Assembly: GCA_947247005.1 (NCBI GenBank)
Contig: OX365948.1
Location: 38,816,601-38,880,600, forward strand
Origin: Spisula solida
Taxonomy: Eukaryota > Mollusca > Bivalvia > Venerida > Mactridae
Length of the DNA: 64,000 nt
Direction of reading: 5' to 3'
Positions 13,228 through 24,860 of this stretch are shown one piece after another (position 1 is the stretch's first letter; each line of letters opens with the position of its first letter). Below the pieces are notes generated by a model that worked only from the letters and a program-made list of their open reading frames with translations, ran no database searches and was not told where the DNA came from. The translations under genes were made by a program, and so were the position numbers.

Positions 13228-15079
13228 CACTAATCCTAGTGTTCTTTTTATCCTGCCACACCTTTTTTAACAAAATACATGATTTCTTTGTCCAAAATGA
13301 AGGTTGTGAACATTTAAAATGCACACAAACAACCCTAATTAACCTGCGTTTTGATATAAAAAACATTGCCGGGATTTCTGAATTCTCGTGTTCCTATATA
13401 TAGACAGGCCAATATAAAAAATATAAAAGCTGAACGAAAAATAATAAATGCTTTTCCACTCAAATACAATCAATAAACACAGATTAATAATTTAAAACAA
13501 TCTACACCTACTGTTGCTGCAGTTTGTGTTTCAACGTGTTTAATATAACTGTTTGATGTCATAATATCTATGGAGAACAAATAACGTAAATATTACTGAT
13601 GTAGATATACATGTACACTAAGGTTGTAACTAATAAAATGCGCAAAGAGTAAATAAAATTGGCAAAGAAATCTTGCATATGAGCAGTGTAACGTCATTTT
13701 GGCTCCAATGTGACGTCATGTTTACATGGATAACGTAACGTGCGCCTGTTCAACTGGTCTGATTATGATTATGAGATTGCGGACCGGGCGGATAGGCGAT
13801 AATAAATCACGTGATGGCCATAATCAGCCGCAAATAGGCTCATTTTTATTACTATATATATAGTGTATTAATGGTTATTACAAATCTAAGTTACCTTGTC
13901 ATTTTATTACAAGGTAAATGATGTTGCATTTAATTGTCTGTAACAATAACCTACTTATATGATGTGATGTAATACACAGTGTTTATTGTCGTATTGTCAT
14001 TCAGAATGGTATGGAGTGTCTTATGATGAATGAAATGGGATCAAATATTGGCACTATAAATTCATACATTGAACCACATAGTGCACTGTGTTTTGTTCTG
14101 TGTCAAAATTTCTGGCAGTTTTGACTGTATAGCATTTCTGATGTAGGAGTGTCTAAACCAATGTTTGCATGTAGGACTTTGGTCTGTCTGTCTGTCTAAC
14201 TAATGTGTTCGGGTATGTTTTCATCTTAGGTTACTGCTCAGTCATAATTTTGTCTGGGTGTACATGAATATATATCATAATTATATTTTTGGGATTATGC
14301 AATCATCAATGCCGCCTTGCTAATATGAAATCTTATCTTTAGAACAATCATACAGTTTTAAATCATATTTAAGCAAGAGCAAGTATACTAAGTACTGGCT
14401 TTTAAGTAATTCCAGAAGATTCGGTTATAAATGTGAACTGGTTGAAGAATTGCTCAAAAGCCAATAGAACAACTGTTAAATACACTGTAGTTACATTTTG
14501 ATTGGCTAATATATTTATTACATTGTTGATTCAGTCTTAACTGAGTAAATGGTTAAGTTTACAAATTGTATTGACTTTTGTTTCGGCTTTCATTATAAGT
14601 GCTATTGGTCTGACATCATTGTAACATTTAATTGATGAAATCCCTGTTCATTGTACTTCAGAACCACAGAAGTAGGTTGTCCTCATTCATTATTACATGT
14701 TCCATTTCTCACAGTAAGTTAACTAACATTGGCAATTCATGTAGTCAATTTATCACCACTTCTTTATTGACTTTATACAGTCAATGTTTGAACATGGTAT
14801 TTTGTAAAAATCTATAAGTTGGTGTATGTTAAAACCTGAACTTTGATTTGTTCATGATAGCATACTGGTTGTACTATCTGGTTGCTTAAATATGAAATCA
14901 TGTCAATTTTTTGTGTCAAATTCTACTCAGTATACATGTACCCAATACAGTGTTATTTTTTGTCTGTGAAATAAATTAATTGACATGGTTAAGCATGATA
15001 GTTCTGATAGATCTGTTCAGTGGTATGTACTTACCCATTCTTTGTTTGTTCTTATTACTGTACAAATACTGTTATACTA
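13228..15079. other. No gene recognised
   Basis: No exon or RNA gene is supported. A TGACGTCA octamer lies at 13711-13718 among other ACGTCA-like words. Without a nearby transcription unit I do not call it a regulatory site. Confidence 0.4.
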
Positions 15080-15327
15080 TAGTCCAGTCAGGATAAAAAT
15101 CCAGTGACACAGCGGTCGAGTCCACTATAACGGTGTAAACAAATTATAAAGGCTTATACTGTACAAACAACTATAATTTCAATGCTAAACTATAGTTCAA
15201 TTTTGAACCCTGAGCCATGACCTATCCGACTAGTCCATTTTGGCGGGTAGTCTATCATTTATTACGTTCGGAGCGCATTTTTAATGATATAATTCTTACA
15301 GATATCTGTATTAAATCAGATTACTGT

Positions 15328-15395
15328 TTAGTGCAGTCGGCTACGTTCAGAATTTCTAACCCAGAAGTCGGTGGTTCGAATCCCGGATTCGCTCA
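15328..15395 (+). other. tRNA-like sequence inside the inner transposon, left
   Basis: An A-box-like TAGTGCAGTCGG and a perfect B-box GGTTCGAATCC (near 15372) sit at tRNA-like spacing. The anticodon and T stems do not pair well by eye, so I do not call a functional tRNA. It faces the partner at 15717-15800. Confidence 0.5.
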
Positions 15396-15716
15396 TTTTT
15401 TTAATTCATTGTTTTATATTATTTGACGAGATTATAAGTTTATGTTTTTCGCAGAAAATAAAGACGTTATTATAAGTTAAAGATTTTGTTAATATTTTTT
15501 AATTTATCCATTTAAATTCGTCGATTCAATATATTTATCATTTTCACTCATTTCGATCGTTGGTGTATTTCGAGCTTACTGACATCCTATATTCGGGTGA
15601 TAAGCCTTCATAACGTTCTAAAGTATACATGTTACAGATATGGTGTGTCACATATACTAGTATTACACGGATTTTACAAGTTGTGTGCATTTAAAAAAAT
15701 ATAATAAAAATGAAAA

Positions 15717-15800
15717 ACTATTTTGGTGGGATTCGAACTCGCCCTGGTCGGACAAAATGTATTTTGCAATGTATCAAGCGCTTTACCGTCAAGGTTATCC
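15717..15800 (-). other. tRNA-like sequence inside the inner transposon, right
   Basis: On the minus strand a B-box-like AGTTCGAATCCCACC lies about 70 bases after an AAAGCGCTTGATACA segment. It is diverged and unlikely to be a working tRNA. It mirrors the plus-strand tRNA-like sequence at 15328-15395 across about 320 bp. Confidence 0.4.
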
Positions 15801-16194
15801 AGACGCATGAAATATTTGGCCTTAATTGTATTACTTATCGTACTGGTCAAAACTATACCAACCTATATCGATTAGTGGTTAAAACCTTAAAAGTGCAGTC
15901 ACGGCTCAATGCTCGAAATCGAACTATAACATATATTAAACTTCATTCTACCTGTTTAGACAATAGTTGTGACTTTTTGCGTACACATAAACTGCAACGT
16001 CACTGTCACAATATCCTAACTGTACTATAATACAGCTTGTAATGACCTTATCAAAATTTGGTCATAAAATTGACATCACATTCTTTCTTAAGTAAGGTAC
16101 TGTAGTAGCTTATTTCCGACATTCCTCTATAAATCAAGTGTAAGAAACATTTTGTGATGTGAGATTTACGCAAATTTATTTCTGGTAGTTCTTA

Positions 16195-16455
16195 GTTTAT
16201 ACTAATCTATTTAAGGTCGATTGTGAAACAAGTTTTTCAAACTTATATTAATCACTCTCGACACCTCATTCCTGATGTTATCCATCGCCACGTGGGTATG
16301 AGAGAAGAGAAGCCAGTTTTCCTTTTATGCTGAGCGTCTCGCAAAGGAAATTTCTGGTACTATTTTTATTTCGTCTTGGTATGGCGCGGCCAGGAACCCA
16401 TGACCTCCCGCACTCAAAACGAAAGCTCAACCACTCAGCTATCGAGGAGGCGGTA
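16195..16455 (-). mobile_element. tRNA-derived SINE family B, copy 1
   Basis: On the minus strand this reads a tRNA-like head (ATAGCTGAGTGGTTGAGC), a body including AAAGGAAAACTGGCTTCTCT, TGATAACATCAGGAATGAGG and TGTCGAGAGTGATTAATATA, and a tail ACCTTAAATAGATTAGTATA. The elements at 20332-20590 and 40706-41245 share the same order of parts on the plus strand. Confidence 0.8.
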
Positions 16456-16799
16456 GTTCTTAGTCATATGTGGCAGCAATTACAGAGCAAGAACGTGATA
16501 AAGCATTCATCTATGGAAATTTTTAGTCCTTCCAACCATGGGGGTACACATTCAAATAACATGTTATTTGCTTTTTAATTTGGTTTTATTCGCATATCTG
16601 ATAAGAATAAAATGCGTACAATTGACATACATCTGACCAAAAACCTTATACTTTACTATACAATACATGAAGCTTTATGCTGAGTCGGCAAGATTTAAAC
16701 AGTACTAACAATATAAGTTCTGAAGAGTTGGAGCTCACTGATGAAGCCAATAGAAATTATCTTCATGTTCTTCAGTAAGGCCAGAGTTCTTTTATTTTT

Positions 16800-17088
16800 A
16801 TGCCCCCCTATCGATAGATGGGGAGGCATATAGTGATTCACCTGTCCGTCCGTTTGTCCGTCCGTTCGTCCGTCCTGGTTAACCCAAATTGACCGTTTCT
16901 TCTAGCATTAATATGGCTGGCTACAAAGCTTTCATACTTGCATGGATGTTGTGTATGAACACTCTCCACGCGCCTGTATCACCTAACCCCATTTTGACCT
17001 TCACCTTGACCTAATTTTGGACTTAGACTTATTTATGGACAAGGCTTCCACAGGGGGCATAAGCGTTTATTGAACGCAGTCTTGTTTG
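16800..17088 (+). mobile_element. Mollusc-type dispersed repeat (ATGCCCCCC... family)
   Basis: The start folds on itself: ATGCCCCCCTATCGATAG is followed by ATGGGGAGGCAT. Then come CTGTCCGTCCGT repeats, a body with ACCTTCACCTTGACC, and an end at AGGGGGCAT plus about 30 bases. I recall this style of element from many bivalve genomes. No coding capacity and no target duplication confirmed. Confidence 0.6.
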
Positions 17089-17616
17089 TTACTCAGACCC
17101 TCCTGCCCGATTTTTTGGCATTTTCCAAAAAAATATATGCACTTGTTTTATTTTTTTATCTATCTATTTATGATAGACTGGTATAGCGCTTGTTTATTTG
17201 TGTTTTCATTCACAACTGTACCACAGGTACATGTTACTGCACAATTATTGTTGAAAAAATGTCTACAGAAATGTCAGAAATCAATATTTATGAAACATGT
17301 AAATAATTTTTTTTTTTCAAATTCTTTTATCAATGATACAGTTACCTGTCACTGTACTAGTTTTAAGATAAATTGGCTGTTTTCTTAAAAACTATCACTG
17401 TTGTGGACCGTCATTGACTTTATGTGACGTAAGTCCACCACCAACAGTGTAGTAGCTATACATGTTGGAGTTTTTATTTTTATTTTTTCCCTCCTGTGGA
17501 CTTTTTGCGAGTAACTAAAAATTAAAAAACTCTGGCCTAAATAACACTGAAAATTGTTGTTTGGGTTACATATCCCAATGCAGCCACTAATATCGTAACT
17601 TGTACGCTGTACGCAA

Positions 17617-17668
17617 ACATAAATATTCTCAGCTTTATTTTGCTTTATGAAGCTGAGAATATTTATGT
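17617..17668. repeat. 52-bp hairpin
   Basis: Arms ACATAAATATTCTCAGCTT (17617-17635) and its exact complement (17650-17668) enclose a 14-base loop. It could be a tiny foldback element. It is somewhat short for a typical animal microRNA precursor. Confidence 0.6.
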
Positions 17669-18067
17669 GCTGTGAATGGATGCCTTTAACTGTTTATCAT
17701 GTTCAAGGTTAGCTTTTTTTCTGGTATAATAAATACAATTTGGTACCTGATTACTGTCATTCATTATAATCACAATATGAATACATGTAACAGATTTTAT
17801 GATATACTGTATATTACACATTATCAGCTGAGCTGTTAGATTTGGATAATAATCATAATCCGGATAAATCTCTTGTCCTATTTTATAGCCTGCATGACAG
17901 TTTGTGTCGATTATTATAATAACATACAATATATTGCACGTATAATAAATTAGTGTCAAACCCTGTTAAAGCAGGTAGCTGTTAAATACAGCAAGTGTGT
18001 TTAATATGGAAAGGTCAATAAAGATTGACTTAAAGCCTGACACACAGTGTTCATGTTGCTTACATTT

Positions 18068-18862
18068 GGGTACTGTTTTATCAAAGCACTAACGGAAGTC
18101 GTAAACTTACGATCAGATTTAATTTCTTTATAATTTGTTTACCATTATAAAGTGTAGTAAATAGAGCTCCAATACTAATAATGATTTAGTTAATAAACTC
18201 ATACAAAAAGATTATATTAAGTCAGACAGGGAAGGCAGCACTCAACTTAACCAGCCGAGCACAGAAAACATTAAAAACACACAAAACACAGTGCCCAACT
18301 GAACCAACCGAGCACAGGAAACATAAAACACATAAAGACACAATGTCCAACTAAACAAGCGCAGATCTGCCCAAGTCCAAGCTGTCGAAAAGTAAGATAA
18401 ATTATAACTAGCTGAATGACCCAGTTTCCTCAGCAAAAGGACTATAATGCCTAGTTTTAGCTGTCAGAAAACTTAAAACGAAGAAGTGCCCAACACACTG
18501 ACCGACCAAGAAAATTAAACATCCCCTGTCCCACTGTTTAAAAGCTGAATAGAAAAGATTCAGCAAACAAAAGGCGGAATGCCTACGCTGAATGACCTAG
18601 TTACAACAGTAAAACTGCTGAACTACATAGTTTTAGCAGCCTTTAGTCTCAAAAGTTAAATAACAGTATTAAAACGTTAAAAGACCCGTATAGTCGGATG
18701 ACCTACTTTCAATTAGTAAAATAATGTAATTGAACAAATCGAGATATGACGTAATGAACAAACCATTTCCGTCACCAATTTGCAGTTGTTAAAAAATTAT
18801 AAAGAATTTAAATTTGAACGTATCTTTAAGGTTTTCGTAAGTGCTTTGATAAAACAGTACCC
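18068..18862. mobile_element. GGGTACTG-family inverted-repeat element, copy 1
   Basis: The left end GGGTACTGTTTTATCAAAGC is mirrored by AAAACAGTACCC on the right, with AGTGCTTTGAT inside it. The same ends bound 36608-37077. The interior has a duplicated stretch of roughly 65 bp near 18240-18360 (CCAACTGAACCAACCGAGCA-like) and no recognisable protein. The superfamily and target duplication are undetermined. Confidence 0.75.
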
Positions 18863-20330
18863 TGACCGCTAACACACTCACAGGTTGGATATTGTATTGC
18901 ATTAATCAGTTCAAATAAATTCACTTGTATGATATAGCTCAGAGAATTTGACATGATCCTGACCTTTATGCATGAATATATTACAAGGTTCTTGTGTTGA
19001 ATATATAAATTTCCGCGACCAAATCGTGCAAAATCGGTCCTTTAGATTTGTGTTGGTATTAAATCTCGAGCGTCTTCGTGATACTTTTCGCTTATGAAAA
19101 CATACAACCGGGATTATAAATATAGACAATATATCAGCTGTTAAATTATGCTAATAGAAGGTCGAGAGTCGTGTCAAATTTGCTTGACTATAATACTGGG
19201 ATGGTAATACTGTATACTGAAAGTTAGAGCTCATGTTAAGCAATTGTCTAACATGACAATACAAAGATTCACAAGTATGTAGATGATCTAGAAAGCTTTA
19301 TGCTATTAACAATACTACTTACTGATAATCAAAGTCATTTAGATCTTGCTGAGCTTATGTCAATATGTGTTTAGACCAGAAGTAATGCCGTCTCCTGTGG
19401 GGATCTTCTACAGGCCGCAATCTCTCAACTCTATGCATCTTATCTCTGGTAATTTCACTTTGGACTAGTTATTCAAAAGAACCAATCTATTGAAATATAT
19501 ATCGAGAGATGTAGACATGTTTATATTTACTAAAGTCTATGTGTATATTTGGATCAATTTCATACATGGTTTTATTCACCCCTGACAGTTTAGGTTTTTC
19601 CTGGTGATAATGCATCTTCAGATAAGGAGTGCTAGGATCGTGTTTGTGTGATACATGTACATAAAAGGAAATATCATCAATTTATGGTAATTTCAGCTTT
19701 AAACATGCTTCTCTTTGTCAATATATTAACAGTACTATTCACCAGGCCTTGGTCGTCAATAAATAAAAAAACAATTCCAGTTGCCCTAAATTTTATTTTG
19801 AAATCTGTTAACTAATAACTATCATGATTGGGTAATTTTTATGGAACGCCGAAAGTGGCGGCCGAAAATACGTTTTCTACTGTTTTTACTCATTTTTTTC
19901 AAAATTCGATTTCCTTAAAAAAAATTTCTCTTGAAACTTCTCTCATTTTTTGCCTGTGTCCATCCAATACATGACCGCATCTTTTACATGGGATTTTACG
20001 GTGTAACAGAAGTACATTAATATGAAGAGACTGGTGAACATATTTTTATTTTGTTTTAGTTTGTTGTACCAGTGTACATGTAGTATAAAGAAATGCCATG
20101 CTTATTACCTCAGAAGTCATATTTAAACATATATTTAGGCAGTCATGGTTTTTGTTGGGGAAAAAATGAAAATTATCTGTGATTATATAAATACCTTCTG
20201 TGAATGCACTCATAGAAATGTAGTTTTTGTTGACCTTTTGACAGCATTCTGAAACAAAATGATATTATTAAAATGCCATAACATACGTAATCATATTCTG
20301 TATATGTCACTTATTTAATGAAACACCGCC
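18863..20330. other. No gene recognised
   Basis: No supported exon, RNA gene or element boundary. The 19830-19930 stretch is locally GC-richer (GAACGCCGAAAGTGGCGGCC) but gives no frame with a family signature. Confidence 0.4.
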
Positions 20331-20331
20331 A

Positions 20332-20590
20332 TCATCGATAGCCTAGTGGTTGAGCGTTTGCTTCGAGTGCTGGAGGTCTTGGGTTCGATCCCTGGCCGCG
20401 TCATACCAAAGACGAAATAAAAATGGTACCAGAAATTCCCTTGCTAAACGCTCAGCATAAAAGGGAAACTGGCTTCTTTCCTCTCATACCCTCATGGCGA
20501 TGTATAACATCAGGAATGAGGTGTCGAGAGTGATTAATATAAGTTGGAAAAACTTGTTCCACAATCGACCTTAAATAAATTAGTATAAAC
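20332..20590 (+). mobile_element. tRNA-derived SINE family B, copy 2
   Basis: Best-preserved copy in the window. Its tRNA-like head has the A-box TAGCCTAGTGGTTGAGCG and the B-box GGGTTCGATCCCTGG (around 20381). The body has AGGGAAACTGGCTTC, ACATCAGGAATGAGGTGTCG and a tail ACCTTAAATAAATTAGTATA. Its uninterrupted TTAA near the end is the empty-site control for the insertion at 40938-41226. Confidence 0.85.
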
Positions 20591-21087
20591 TAATGAAACA
20601 TAGTGTTATTTAGACAAGTTGTTTCACAAACAAACAAGTTGCTAGTGCACCAGTGATATGATTTGTAATGTTTGATTACAATGTACCGAGTACTGCATGG
20701 AAGTTATTGTCATTTTAACCCAGATTCTAAAGCCATGAATTAAGATTAGACTATGTACATATAGTAAAACCTATATACAAGGGCTTGAAGCCATACTAAT
20801 GTACCAGCTTCTATATCATAGCTGGTTTATAACGGTCTGGCGCTAAGTCTTCTGACAGAGGGCAGACAAAAGCTAGACATTGTAAAATGAATGTTACATT
20901 TGATAATCTGATTTAAGAGATATAGTTATTACAGATATAGAAAGTTAGTGTGACTAATGAGTTACACTTACAGCTTATTGGATTGTATGTTTTAATCTGA
21001 CAGTATACAATTTGTCCTCTTGTCATGCATTATACTCAGTCCGGCGATAGAAGCTTTTGTCATACATCAAACTATGATAACATGAGT

Positions 21088-21774
21088 CATGTCCCTTTCT
21101 CTCGAAGTATGTCTTTTGTTAATCATGTCCCTTTCTCTCGAAGTATGTCTTTTGTTAATCATGTCCCTTTCTCTGGTAGTATGTCTTTTGTTAATCATGT
21201 CCCTTTCTCTGGTAGTACGTCTTTTGTTAATCATGTCCCTTTCTCTGGTAGTATGTCTTTTGTTAATCATGTCCCTTTCTCTGGTAGTACGTCTTCTGTT
21301 AATCATGTCCCTTTCTCTGGTAGTATGTCTTTTGTTAATCATGTCCCTTTCTCTGGTAGTATGTCTTTTGTTAATCATGTCCCTTTCTCTAGTAGTACGT
21401 CTTTTGTTAATCATGTCCATTTCTCTGGTAGTATGTCTTTTGTTAATCATGTCCCTTTCTCTAGTAGTACGTCTTTTGTTAATCATGTCCCTTTCTCTGG
21501 TAGTATGTCTTTTGTTAATCATGTCCCTTTCTCTGGTAGCAGGCCTGCTGGTAGTATGTCTTTTGTTAATCATGTCCCTTTCTCTGGTAGCAGGCCTGCT
21601 GGTAGTATGTCTTTTGTTAATCATGTCCCTTTCTCTGGTAGCAGGCCTGCTGGTAGTATGTCTTTTGTTAATCATGTCCCTTTCTCTGGTAGTAGGCCTG
21701 CTGGTAGTATGTCTTTTGTTAATCATGTCCCTTTCTCTGGTAGCAGGCCTGCTGGTAGTATGTCTTTTGTTAAT
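21088..21774. repeat. Minisatellite, 36 bp x 12 then 51 bp x 5
   Basis: Twelve copies of a 36-bp unit (CATGTCCCTTTCTCTGGTAG then TATGTCTTTTGTTAAT) are followed by five copies of a 51-bp version containing an extra AGGCCTGCTGGTAGC-type 15-bp insert. Both periods are multiples of three, which leaves 232-262-residue frames open on both strands. These frames are repeat artefacts. A few more diverged units follow to about 21870. Confidence 0.95.
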
Positions 21775-21924
21775 CATGTCCCTTTAGTATGTTGGTGCTT
21801 CTTATGTGAATGATGAATCATGTCCCTTTTTTTCTGGTAGTACTTCTGACATAAATCATGCCTCATTGTCTGGAAGATTGCATGATGTGTCATGTGGAAT
21901 TAATCTTATTGTGTCACTATTATG

Positions 21925-22070
21925 ACTATTAAGCATGCACAGTCACGCTGAATCCTGCGCAATTTTTTCAATGTCCCTGCGAATAAACAATCTCGGCAAA
22001 CCTTTTAGCAGTCGGCAACCTAAAACCCATAAACGCTTAATTTTGAATTGAAAACCTGCATCAAACATGC
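21925..22070 (+). repeat. Dispersed repeat, copy 2
   Basis: Shares CAGTCACGCTGAATCCTGC, GCGCAATTTTTTCAATGT and TTAGCAGTCGGCAACCTAAA with 7415-7605, but lacks the middle part of that copy. Confidence 0.6.
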
Positions 22071-22503
22071 AGACAAGCTAGACTCAATCATATTACGTCA
22101 TCTGGTAATACTTTGTTCCTTATACTATTGACTGTGTCGCCAATAACAAACTTTGACTCTTTATGCTACGTTGACTTTGAACTTAAGCAAGATTTGCAAT
22201 GAAAGTGCTGTCATGCTTCAATAAATTCACTTTACTGATATTTATTTTTTTGTTTAACTTCAAGGGTATATAAATGTTAAGTGCATCATTTTACTGTGCT
22301 TACTGTACCCAACACATTTCAGTTTTAAGAATAAAATGATTTTGAAAAGAACATGCTCAATCTCACTATAAATTACATTAAAAATTATATATTAACAAAC
22401 CTGATAGGATGACTGAGAAACACAGCATATTCATGAGATCCAGGTTAAGAATTTCACAATAACTGAGACTTCATTAGAGCTGTAATGGTACACCATGGTG
22501 CAT

Positions 22504-22737
22504 CGAGAACCATGGTACACAAGGCCGGTTAGGTGAACAGTACGAGAACCATGGTACTCGAGGCCGGTTAGGTGAACAGTTCGAGAACCATGGTACACAA
22601 GGCCGGTTAGGTGAACAGTACGAGAACCATGGTACTCGAGGCCGGATAGGTGAACAGTTCGAGAACCATGGTACACAAGGCCGGTTAGGTGAACAGTACG
22701 AGAACCATGGTACTCGAGGCCGGTTAGGTGAACAGTA
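22504..22737. repeat. Minisatellite, 39 bp x 6 with dimer structure
   Basis: Six copies of a 39-bp unit built on CGAGAACCATGGTA and GGCCGGTTAGGTGAACAGT. Copies alternate between CACAAGG and CTCGAGG after the CCATGGTA core, so the true repeating block is 78 bp. Frames of 81 and 91 residues on the minus strand are artefacts of the period. Confidence 0.95.
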
Positions 22738-22739
22738 CG

Positions 22740-23768
22740 AGGACGACATACTCTGTTCGGTTCATACTATATGTGTAGACACTCCATTGGCTATTTTGTA
22801 TTTTGACATTTGACCATCTCTGCATATATGACAAGATTTGTATATGGGATATACAGGATCATGATGGCCATGTCTGCCATAGTGACATTAAACATTTTAT
22901 TGTTGGTATAATATTTTGTCTAGAATCTCAGAGATTTTAAAACTTCTACTTGAATAGGCAATAGTATAAACTGTATAAAGCGTCATTGATTTCAGATTTG
23001 GCAAGGTCTGGCACATGTAGGGATTACCAATTATCTGAACTTGAATAATACAATATAACCTTAAGTAGTTTTGATCTACTGATCAAATATGATAAAATAC
23101 TGTTACAAAAACCAATTACAAGAGTACCTGTATAGTTGAATGTGTGCTTGGACTAAATTCTTATACTGTATTATTTTTATTGGATAAATAATGTCTTTCA
23201 GGTAATTATTTGGTATTTACCTTTCTCTCTAAATTGTTTACCTTTTCCTCGTTACAAATTTGTATGGGGGAACCAAGTTGATCTTTTAATGTTTATTTGA
23301 CTTCCAATAGAATAAATTAGTTTTGTAATTTATTTTTACAACATGATTGTTAAGTGTTCAATTAACGACATGTAGATTGGCAACGTATAATACAATGTTA
23401 TTATGTACAATGTACACATATTTCTGGCAGGTTAATTCTTGCTTCATGTACATTTTAATTACTGGTACATACGTAATACTGAAGAAATGCAACTTTATAC
23501 TTAATTTAATCTAAATTTCATTTTCATTTTAATAGAAAAAAGATAACAAAATTTTGTTGTATTCACAAGTATGTGTGACACTAGATCTACATACCTTACT
23601 ACACATGTACAGTAGATTTCAATGGCTCGAACTGCCTTTGCACTTGGAAAATAATTTGTCATCTACTGTAAACTAATAGAACACCATCTTTATACCTAGA
23701 CTGAAGATCCTGTTTGAGGATTCTAGTGTTTGATCCAAAACTATAAGAGGCATCAAAGTTTTACCATA
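22740..23768. other. No gene recognised
   Basis: AT-rich sequence without supported exons or element boundaries. Confidence 0.4.
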
Positions 23769-24523
23769 TACAGTCTAACTTGTACTAGCGAACGTATTAA
23801 GCGACCTTTGTCTTAAACGACCTGTTAAAACTCCTCCCAATCATTTTTGTTCTATTTTCCTATTGTATTAAGCGACTTTTGTCTAACGCGACCAACGACC
23901 ACTATTTAAGCACTATAATTGTCTGGTCAAATTTCATTAAGCGACCGAAACAAAAGTAAATCACAGGTTGTCTGTAGAGACTGGTTGTTAATTACATTAT
24001 ATCTAGTCATAAAGCATTGTTAGTTCACACTTCAGAGTTTGTCTTTTGTTAACCGGACCCCAATTAACAGCATTGATAATCACCATTGTGTCTGTACGGT
24101 AGGGCATGTCATACAGATGATTTTTAATACGATTACACACATTATTAATTGTAATATCTGTTGCTGCAATCAACTTGCTGTCACTGTCCAATTGGAATGG
24201 GGTAAAAACTCAGTCTATTCCGTTTTGTTCATCGAATGTACAAGCAAAACTGACATTAATTGCATTGTGTAATTTATGAGTAAATTTATATAAATGACCA
24301 ATTGAAATGCTTATTATGACAATGCATACAAGTATAGAATCATCATAAAACTTATCTACACACTAATGTTTATCAATTGAAGTTAAATGGTATTCGGACA
24401 GCCTAAAATCGGAAATCGTTAATTACACTCAATGTTTCTAACATTTGTGTTAAACGACCATTCCCTTTAGCGACCGTTTTCAGACCTTTCCAATGGTGGT
24501 CGCTTAATACAAGTTAGACTGTA
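23769..24523. mobile_element. pogo/Tigger-like non-autonomous element
   Basis: Ends CAGTCTAACTTGTA and TACAAGTTAGACTG are exact inverted repeats, with TA outside both. The interior repeats TTAAGCGAC and AACGACC motifs near both ends, the subterminal pattern known from pogo/Tigger relics. At 755 bp including the target bases it has no transposase frame. The frames at 24003-24272 show no DDE signature. Confidence 0.85.
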
Positions 24524-24714
24524 CGTCAATTGATAGGATAGTACCATATACAGTAAAGGTTTGAATCCTGCTGACTATGGGGCAAACTATTCATGTGAAG
24601 ATTTCATTTGAACCTGTGATAACACATACATTGAGTAGGTGACTTATGTAACTACTCAACAGGGTCTTCTTAAAATTACCAACAAAGTTTAAAGGAATAC
24701 CCTTGTAACGGTCA

Positions 24715-24860
24715 GTTTTATCCCCCGCCCAGTGAGTTTATCCCCCGGAGATAAAATGTGCTAGCCTATTTTTTCCCCGGGGATAAACTGGGCCAGCCCG
24801 GTTTATCCCCCGCCAGGCTTTTTCTTCCCCCACCCAAGGCCTTTTCTTCCCCCACGTAAA
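24715..24860. repeat. TTTATCCCCCG cluster
   Basis: TTTATCCCCCG-like and CTTTTCTTCCCCCAC-like words recur several times, with GGGGATAAA in the opposite direction near 24780, so the tract is partly self-complementary. Origin unknown. Confidence 0.5.

Larger units (their letters stand above)
15193..15926. mobile_element. Inner TA-target transposon nested in the 15080-16027 MITE
   Basis: The solo family member at 33417-33627 reads GCTAAAC-TA-ACATACTAAAC at this point. Here the TA is duplicated (15191-15192 and 15927-15928) and encloses 734 bp. The inner ends are TAGTTCAATTTTGAACCCTG and, on the minus strand, TAGTTCGATTTCGAGCATTG, continuing as TIRs of about 30 bp with some mismatches. It carries two inward-facing tRNA-like sequences and no transposase. 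Confidence 0.9.
15080..16027. mobile_element. TAGTCCAGT-family TA-target MITE, copy 1, interrupted
   Basis: Ends are TAGTCCAGTCAGGATA on the left and TATCCTAACTGTACTA on the right, with TA outside both. The same family occurs complete at 33417-33627 (211 bp) and inverted at 61550-61767 (218 bp). This copy is 948 bp because a second transposon (15193-15926) sits inside it. TA duplication and the end structure suggest a Tc1/mariner-type helper, which is inference. No coding capacity. Confidence 0.9.

Noticed and set aside
13711..13718. TGACGTCA element as a cAMP-response promoter site
   Set aside because: A single octamer 12 kb from the first coding exon with no transcription unit shown. Chance occurrence is plausible.
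16327..16578. 83-residue frame at 16327
   Set aside because: It runs through a minus-strand SINE copy and has no protein signature.
21025..21813. Long repetitive frames (262, 236 and 232 residues) on both strands
   Set aside because: They arise from 36- and 51-bp minisatellite periods that are multiples of three. There is no start context or splice support, and the frames are open in several registers.
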